This document shows, in pieces, positions 27,001-36,529 of a DNA stretch of 64,000 nt. Where the stretch lies: the NCBI GenBank assembly GCA_026874595.1, contig CM049318.1:19082241-19146240 (forward strand). Direction: 5' to 3'. The notes beneath the pieces were generated by a model. The model worked only from the letters and a program-made list of their open reading frames with translations, did not search any database and had not been told where the DNA came from. A program made the position numbers and the translations under genes. Within the stretch, counting starts at the first letter, position 1. Every line of letters starts with the position of its first letter. Source of the DNA: Sipunculus nudus (lineage: Eukaryota > Annelida > Sipuncula > Golfingiida > Sipunculidae).

Positions 27001-30000
27001 AACTGGGACAAAACAAGACCTTGATCTGTAGATGGTCATTATCTGCCCACACACCAAAAATCAGGCCCGTATCTGCATGCAGTCATTGCGAAAAAAAGTC
27101 CATACATGTGCACCTTTCATGAAAATTTATATTTTCTATGAAATTTTCACTGTTAGGGCATTGTCAAACGGTCAAAATTAGGTCAACTGGGACAAAACGT
27201 GAACTCAATCTGCAACTGGTCATTATCTGCCCACACACCAAAAATCAGGCCAATATCTGCAGGCATTGTGAAAAAAAATCTGTACATGTGTATTTGTCAT
27301 GAAAATTTATATTTTTCATGAAATTTTCTATAGTCAGGAGCCGTAACATGGTCAAAAGTAGGTCAACTGGGATGAAACGCGAACTTGATCTGTAACTTGT
27401 CATTTTCTGCCCACACGACAAAAATCAGGCCAATATCTGCAGGCATTGCAAAAAAAAGTCTATACATGTGTATTTGTCATGAAAATTTCTATTTTTCATG
27501 AATTTTTCTAAGTTTAGGAGCCGAAAAAATGGTCAAAAGTAGGTCAACTGGGACGAAACGTGAACTTGATCTGTAACTGGTCATTATCTGCCCACACACC
27601 AAAAATCAGGCCAATATCTGCAGGCATTGCGAAAAAAAAGTCCGTACAACTGTTTGATTTCGGAATGACGGAATGACGGAAGGACGGACATGGGTAAAAC
27701 TATATGCCCCGGCCACTTTGTGGCGGGGGCATAAAAATACAGTCTCTGCCAATGATGTGCAATTGCAGCCATGTGTATTTCACCAACTCACTATGAAGCA
27801 TGTAATAAGTGAAAATATCGCATTTTATCTTTGTGGAAATAAATTTTTCATTTTTATTCTATCACACAAATGGTAGACCAATTTCAAGTGTATAATTTAA
27901 GATTAGCATTCATTCGTAGGGAAACCTAGAGTATTGATCATACTAAAGAAAATAGTTTTCACAAATATAAATTCTGTCTGAAATATGAGATAATTTAATA
28001 ATCATAAAAAAGATGTAAAGGTTTAATTGGTCAAAAGTTTCAAAGAATTATCAATATATTGAAGTATATTCAAGGATGAAATGGTCCATGTACTGAATTG
28101 ACAGATGCAGGGGTCATATATTTTTTTTTTAGTATTTTATTTTATTTTTTTCTAAACAGACATTACCAGATTTCCACATGGCAACTGTGTAAAAAAAACA
28201 TTTTACATGGGAAGGGGGATTAAAGTGATGCAGGCAGTATGAAACAATATTTTTGGCTTTATCATGTGTATTTTTATGTTAGTTAACACTGAAGCTTGGT
28301 AATACAGTCTCTTTGGTAGGCTTAATATTACACCAATAATTCAAGGATAATATGTCTAACTGCATGTGACACATATTTTTCTTCTAGACTCCAGATGGAC
28401 TGGGCCTGATTTCTCGAGTCAAAGTACAATTTTGTGTCGAGAACCCTTGAGTCCAAATTCAAATAAAAAAATGGACTTGGTTCAACATTGGAGTCCAGGT
28501 CCAGTGTCAAGTTCTACATTACTGGTCATATACATTTATAACATTGTCATCACATTGGACAAAACATAAAACTTAAGTATAATATTTATTGATTTTACAC
28601 CAATTTTACACAAGGTTCCAACAAATATTTGGTTTATAAATCTGGGGTATTTATTATTACATTTTATGACCATTTTTTGTACATGCACAATATTTACAAT
28701 GACAGTCCAGACAAGTCAAAACAGCAGAGTGGAATTTAAGAAATTTCTATCGGAAAACTTCATCAATATACCATGACAACATCTGAATGGACTATAAATG
28801 TTAGGGAACAAGAAGTTATGAACTGAACAAGTGTTTCAGAATTAGTTAGTGATGGGCTGCAGACCAATTAAATTCCATGATTAGTCACCTGGGGTAAAAT
28901 GACCAGATCATCAATCTTGCAGGTCATATAATCAACAGAGAATTTTTGCAAATATTAACAAAGGCTTTGTGAAATTACAACAGATTCCCAACACTAGAAT
29001 AAATACATATATGGGAAAAAATTGTGTTTCTGAGGCCTGTCAAGAACCATTTTCTGGACTAACCATTAACTTGCCCTGGCATTATATCATGAATGGATTT
29101 TATTGTGAGCAAAGCATCTCGATGCATAAACACTGTATCATGACACCATGGATCATTACAGGCCTAATAAGTGTATCAATGTCTTAACCCCGACTCACTT
29201 ACCTGTAAGGTAAACATCTCCATCAAAATTCTGACACAGACCTCGTACAATCTCATAGCCGATACCCTTATTGGCTCCAGTTACCTGTATGAAAACAGAA
29301 AAAAAATATATTTCATGAACAAGAAAAGTAACACTGGCAAAGAGACTGCCATAGTGAGAAAATCACTGATCCTTTCATGAAATAGATATTATGATAAGCT
29401 TATCATCTTTAAAATTAAATGTCATCTGCTGATTTTAAATATTATTATCTGGTATCTGTAAAAAAAAAGATAGTATCTTGAAAATTATATAAAAATCAGC
29501 CAAAAAGCTTAAAACCCATGGGTTCTCCATTTTGTTTTTGTCCACACACTATTATTTCTGGTTTCCATGAAATTTTTACATGAACCTCACTTGATCTTAA
29601 TGAAATCAGAAGTTTCTTGGTCCAATTTGTAACCAATCATGCAAATCCGTCCAATAGGGTGCTCAAATCATGTGGTTTCACATATCTACCAGAATATAGA
29701 TCACTATGACCTAATTCGAGATTTGCCAAGGACCTCCCTGAATGAGCAGAAAGATGATTCTAGGTCTAATGGTTACAGTTTATGCCCTATTAACAGCCAG
29801 ACTGCTGGTTTCAAAAACAGAAAAGGAAAAAAAAATGAACAAATATAGGTGGTGCTACTAGTCTGCAGGGACTGATAAAATTCTCCATGGTGAATATGCA
29901 TGCAAAAAAATCAGGCATTAGTCATTCAGAAATTGGAGCTTTTGTTCCATTCTTTTCAATTTTTCTGGGGGGTAATTTCAAGCCCCATATCTCAGAGAAT

Positions 30001-33000
30001 ATGGGTAACAGAGACCTAATCTCAGGTTTCCAAGGAGATTTTTCATGGACCTCCTTGGATGTCAACTAATTAGATTATAAGTCTTACAGTCATGATTTGT
30101 GCCCTGCTAAAGAATGGGCTCATTTGAAGGGGCCTCAAATATAGAGAAAAATGTGTAAAAATTTTTTAAAAAATACAGGTGGCGCTACCAGTCTGTAGGA
30201 ACTGAGGAAACACTCCATGATCATTTTGCATGTAAAAATCATGGTGATCAATGCATTAGTCATTCAGATAAAGGAGCTTTTGTATCAATTTTTTAATTAT
30301 TCTGGGTAGTTACAAGCCCCATAGCTGGGAGGATATGTGTATCACAGACCTTATTTCAGGTTTCCAAGGAGATTTTTCATGGAACTCTCTATATATCAAC
30401 CAAGAAGTGTCTATGTCAAACGGTTTTGATTTGTGCCCTGTTAACTTATGACCATTTCATTTGAAAGTTTCAAAAATAGAGAACAAAATACATAAAAATT
30501 TAGAAATAAAATACAGGTGGCGTCACCAGTCTGCAGGAATTGATGTAACACTCCATGATCAATATGCATGCAAAGAATCATGGGGATCATTGCATTAGTA
30601 ATTCTGATACTGGAGCTTTAATATCAAATTTTTAATTATTCTGGGGGGTAATTACGAACCCTGAAGTTTAGAGGATATGTGTAACAAAGACCTAATTTCA
30701 GTTTCCAAGGAGAATTTCATGGTCTTCCCTGGATGTGCAATAAGAAGATTCTAGGTCCAAAGGTTACAATTTGTGCCCTGTAAACAGACAACCTCTTCAG
30801 ATGAAGTTTTCAAAAAATAGAGAAAAAAATGTGTAAAAATTTTAGAAAAATAAAGGTGGCCACCAGTCTGCAGGAAGTTGCCAGGAACTGATGAAACATT
30901 CCATGAACAATATGCATACACAGAATCCTGGTGATCAATGCATTAAGTTATGCAGATACTGGAGCTTTTGTATCAAATTTTTAATTATTCTGGGGGCTAT
31001 TTTAGAGCCCTATACCTCCAAGAATATAGGTCACAGTGACCTAATTCCAGGTATCCAAGGAGATATTTAACAGTCCTATAAGAGGTGTACAGTTAGAAGT
31101 TTCTAGGTCCAAGGGGTTATGATTTGTGCCATGTTAACGAACAACTTGACAGACAACCGGAGGGACGACCAGATGGATGGCCTGACGGAAGGACAGATGA
31201 CGGATAAGGGTGATCACTATAGCTCAGATGATTTTCAGTCAGTTGAGCTAAAAAAACACAATATCACATCTCAGATGGCATCCAGGTATGGCATCCAACA
31301 GGGCATCCGATTTAGCATGTGACATCCGACATTCGACCTTCGGGTTTTAGTCCATACCAACTGTCAGCAGGTTCATCTGTATTCTGTGTTGAACTGAGTA
31401 GCTCTAAATGAGCTGCATGAAAGTTAGACCTGGGTTTTCAATGTAAACTTGTAGCTTATCAGTATCTTCTGGGGCAATAGTGAACTGATCTGCTAAATCT
31501 TGGTCTTCAGTTCCTGACCATATTAACATATATTTAATTTTGACATCCTCGTTTATTATTTTGAGAGGCTCGTCAATGTGTAAACTAAAAGTCCAAATAA
31601 ATTTTTTCATCACCACTTCCAAGTCTTGATATTCCTAGTTGATTGTCAGGGACGGCAGATTTTGCACAAACGTGGCCATCAAATTGATGACAATAAAAGA
31701 AGTACTTGGAACAGTATGATATTTGAACATCTTAGGCGAGCTTGACATCAGATAAAATGTTACTCAAAATGTCTATTGTGGTTCATGGGTACCTTGTCAG
31801 CAATTCTTACACCATGTTACATATTATGCATTTGGATGTCATTCAACATGTGTGAATGAACTGTAGGAGTGACAACTTGCTAAATTTGACGTTATTACAT
31901 TATGGAAGCACCTCCTGGCCAGCAAACTATAAACAAAATTACCAAAAATTATATGTGAAGTCAATGATATAACACACCCTTCCGCGGAATTCCATTGAAA
32001 TTAACTAAAAACCTTTTGAAATATTGCACAGACAGACAAACAGACACAGAGTGGCCATCACATACCCTTTACACTCCTCCTCACAGGTAACAGACCACTA
32101 ACGTACAAATAAATCAAATATACAACATCTGGCAACTAAAAGACAAACATATACACTTTAGGCCAAAATAAAAAAAGGGTATGGTTCTCAGGCACTTTTT
32201 TTCAGAAATCAATGCGGGCGGGCGCTTTTTTTATTTTAAATTTTGTGGTATGTTTCGATAAAAATGTCAAATGATAAGGGAAAAGCATGAAAATAACAGT
32301 TTTATTTTGCTAAATAAGTTAAAGCACTACGAAACAAAGGAAATTGTATTGTTTTATCTACTTGAAAGAAATGTCGGAGCGGCAGCAGATCAAAATTTGA
32401 AAGTTTTTATTGAAAATCAAAATAAAAAGTTTTGATGCGGGGGTTTAAAATTGATGCAGGCGGTGCCTGAGAACCATACCTTTAATTTTTTTTGGCCTTA
32501 ATTGTAATTACTTATTGCCTCTTTCAGGAGAATATGCGTTCATTCCCGTTCATGTAGGTGTTGGTTAAAAAAATAACCCGTGCAATCATGAACAGAATCC
32601 CATGAAAGTTTCAAGTCACCTCAGGGATGGGCCAATGAAGAATCGATTAGATTTTGGTGTGGATCCAGCTGATGATCTGGATCCAGGAAAGACGTCCAAA
32701 TGTGCAGTCACATATGCCTGATTGAACATGGGGAAATTGAGCCGAATTAGTGAAGGCAAACACTTGTTGGGGGAACATGTGCACCTATGAACCTGGGCTA
32801 ATAAGTGAATGGAGGCATGAGTTGCGGCATATCCCACATTAAGGACCACCCACATGGCAGCAGCCTGCACCCATGAGAATGCATATTTGTAGTTACTGCA
32901 TCAAAAGACTTCCAACAAGTTGCTATATATTATTACCAGTATAACTTTATCACATGAACCATTTAATAAATTATAAGCAATGCTTGTTTGATAAAATCAT

Positions 33001-36000
33001 TTGACACATATGCGCTAAGTGATACAGCAACAGTGATTCTGTGGTTATCTCTGAAATCATAGAAGCATCAGTGATACAATTATGTAACACGCTGACATAT
33101 AACCATAACATGTTACAAGATGGCACAGGAAGAAAGCAAAAACACATCTGCCTTCAGTCTGACTTTATCAAGGATGTTTCTGGATTCTGTGCCTGTTCTG
33201 ATTATGCAAATGCCTTTTATTAATGTGGTTGAATACAATTATACAAAATCATGTAGAACGGCGAAAGGGAATTATTAATGATGATGATAATAAAAATGAG
33301 AACAATAATAATAATAATAATCATAATAATAATATAATAATAATCATAATAATAATATAAAGTTTAAAGAAAATAACTATATGAAGTTTATTTGTTTTTC
33401 ACAGTTACATGAAGCAGCCCATCTGACAACAATCTACAGAAACTTAACATGCAATTGCAATAAAACTTGGAGCAAATGAGACATTCATTGTTACATGACA
33501 TTTGGAATAAAACCCTTCAAAGCTCTAAGCTGAAGGAAACATAAAAGTTGTCAGTGACATAATTATATATGAATGATGAATATGGCACAGTTTCATATAT
33601 TTTTATCAACAATAAAAGCATTTTTGCTTTTTGCTGTGTTTTCGCTGTGTTTTTGCTGTGTTTCCTGATAATTAAGCTATTGGTAACTGCATGTACGCCA
33701 AACCAAAAGAATCCCTCCATCTCTCACAGTATGTGGACAGGAATATCAAGGCAGGTCATACCTGCCATCAGAGCATATCCAGCTCTTCACTATGAATGGA
33801 GTGTGGGTAAAAACAAAGCCCTACTGGCCTTTATTGCATGAATTATGAACAAGGCACCTGAACCAATCAAATGACTCTTGCATACTTGTTTTATTCTAGT
33901 GGATATATGAATTCTTGTTCAGATGGAGTGTGATCTGTGTATTACTGGAGGTTGCATTTTGTTCGCTGGATTTAATTGGCAGTTTTTTCAGCCCAAACAC
34001 TTGCAGGCTGGTTCATCATTCATGAAACAGATGCCAGAATGGCCATTTTGGATTGTAGAAAGTAGTTCTGCAGGGTAGGTGTCACATACATGTTTAATCA
34101 CATGTCAGTCATATGATGAGTATTTCTGCAAAGAAATCAGCCGGGGTTTTATAGATATTTGGAGGAAGGGGTGGGATGGACGGACAGACTGGTAGATGAG
34201 AACAAATTTAGTAGTTCTCCTTCCAACAGTGAGGGACTAAAAATCAATCAACATCTGGGTCTGGATCCTGATGTCTGAACCTATAATTCATAATAACAAA
34301 CTAACATTGAAAAAAACATTACCTCCTTGGAAGAGGCATCAATAGACCATGTCATTTCACTCTTTATATGAGGTGACCTGCACCCTAAACAATGACACTA
34401 CGAATTACTATTAACATTCACTTCAGGGGTGCCACGTTGATCTATATAGTGTCCAGAACATCTCCTAGTGGGCAACTAGAGCTATGAAGGGGGCATAATT
34501 TTGCAGTCCTTTTTTCTCCTCGATATTATTGTTTCCACAAAGAGGGTATGTATTCATCCCTGTTTGTGTTTACAATGCAGCTCATGCAATCATGAATGGA
34601 ATCTCATGAAATTTTAGGGCATTTTGGGAATGGGCCTTTGAAGTATTGTTTAGATTTTGGTGTGGATCAGACACATGATCCCCATTCAGGAACATTATTA
34701 ATGAATATTCACAAATGTACAGACACTTATGCATGAAAGAACCTTGTAATATGGGCTGATCAAGTGAATGCAAAAAGTTTTGGGAGCATCTCACAATACA
34801 GACAACCAATTATGGTGGAGACTAGCATTCCTTAGAATGCATATTTCTAGTTGATGTTGCAGTCTTAACCTCCATATGGTGGGCACCTCTATAAAGTGGG
34901 TGGCTGAGTTTGGACCCAAGAGTGCCTGCTTTACAGATGTTTCACTGTGTGTGTTCATGTATGAAGAAGCTTAAAGATTATAAACCCAGCCTCAGTTTAA
35001 TTTGCACACAATTCATCATTTCAAATGTTTTGCTCAGGAGTGTGAAAGTATTGTTTAAATTTTTCATGTTTAATACATCAACAAAACTACTCTTTTGCAA
35101 TGCCACTGGTGAACATTCTGGCAGCTAAAATGCTCTCTACATTGTGATGTATGAAATCTTTGTCATTTTTCCAAAACTGGCTGATTTTTCAGAGACCAAC
35201 CAACAATATATAAATATACAATATATAATATAAAGGACAATCAAAAATTTAAAAAATACTATCAAACAAAATGCTTCCTCAAGATTCATAAAAACACAAG
35301 TATGGCAAAGAAGCAGTATCAAATATTATTGGTCTTTGCAAGTTTACGCTTGGTGTGAACCCTTGGACTTCTGCCTGTCTGCTTGAAATCTATGGCAATG
35401 TTTCCAACACAAATCAGTAACGCCAGATACATTATAACATTTGCATTCTTGGAGACACATGCAAGCAAAGCAGAACTAATGCTTACAGGTGGTGACTAAT
35501 GTATTGCAGTAAATGTATTACAGATTAATAACATAAATAACTAAGGTCAGGTTTATGAGATAATTACACGACAAACTGAGCATGAGAGAGTGTAATAGAT
35601 AATTAATTTCCTTTTAAAGAAATATTAAACCTTATGCAAATAAACTGTCAATCAATTTCTCACAAAAAGAATATGCTAAAAATAGCATTGTGCACCTGTG
35701 TGTTATTAACAGAGTGGCCAATACTGCATTATACCTCTACTGTGTTCGACCACGAATGGGCTCCAAATCTTGTGTTTCAGTGACAGATGTACAAACCTTG
35801 TGGCAAAAAATTCAAATATCATGTTTATCAGTAATTTTTATTTGATATATTTGTTTACATTTGCTATATTTGCCATTTGTTTACATTTCTGAGGGGGAAA
35901 TGTTTCCTTCTTTCAATATATGTTTGAATTCCTGAGGGGTATATTTTTATTTTATTTGACATTATGTTTACAGTTCTGAATTCTGAGGTTTTTTTTCAAG

Positions 36001-36498
36001 GACTGACAACACAAGATAAATTCTATGGTCAACATGATTTGGTGATATTTTGGATAAAAAACTTGGTTTGCTCTGTTTCTTCATCTCTGACTGGGTGACC
36101 TGCTTTGACATTGCTTTAAAGTTTAATGTGCATCAGTATATTTAAATGTTTATTGCATGGCTATTTTCATTAGCCAGAAAGTAAAGAGGCAATCCTCACT
36201 AATTTATTCTGGATCCCAATATATTTTGATATTTTCTACATTGTTTAATCTGCAATGTTTATTTCACCTGAAATGTCCTGATAACAGAAAATCAGTCTTC
36301 TTTAACAGTCAGGTCAAAGGCTACTTTGTTTTCTATTGTTGATTGCATTGTGTGCAGATCGAGGATCGTATTTATTTTTAGTTTGTTTTGTATTGATTGG
36401 GTTTTCCGGCTGACTCACAGTAAAACTGGAGAAAAAAATGAATACTTCCATGATGTACTGGCCAAGAGCATATAACATTTCCAATGACCATAAGTGTG

Positions 36499-36529
<31 letters not shown>

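Larger units (their letters stand above)
25672..28526. mobile_element. hAT-like element with AGTCC-rich ends, carrying a nested element
   Basis: The left end CCGTGATGTAGTCC and the right end CTACATTACTGG form imperfect terminal inverted repeats. Both ends are full of GAGTCCAAGTC hexamer-type motifs, in opposite orientation on average. The middle is occupied by a tandem-repeat element (26297-27737). No transposase frame and no clear 8-bp duplication were seen, so the superfamily is a guess. Confidence 0.45.

Noticed and set aside
28366-28569. Short ORF near the right end of the hAT-like element as a transposase remnant
   Set aside because: No DDE, BED-finger or dimerisation motif; composition follows the AGTCC repeats.
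32616-32870. 84-residue minus-strand ORF
   Set aside because: It lies in dispersed repeat family R and is not open in the other two copies.
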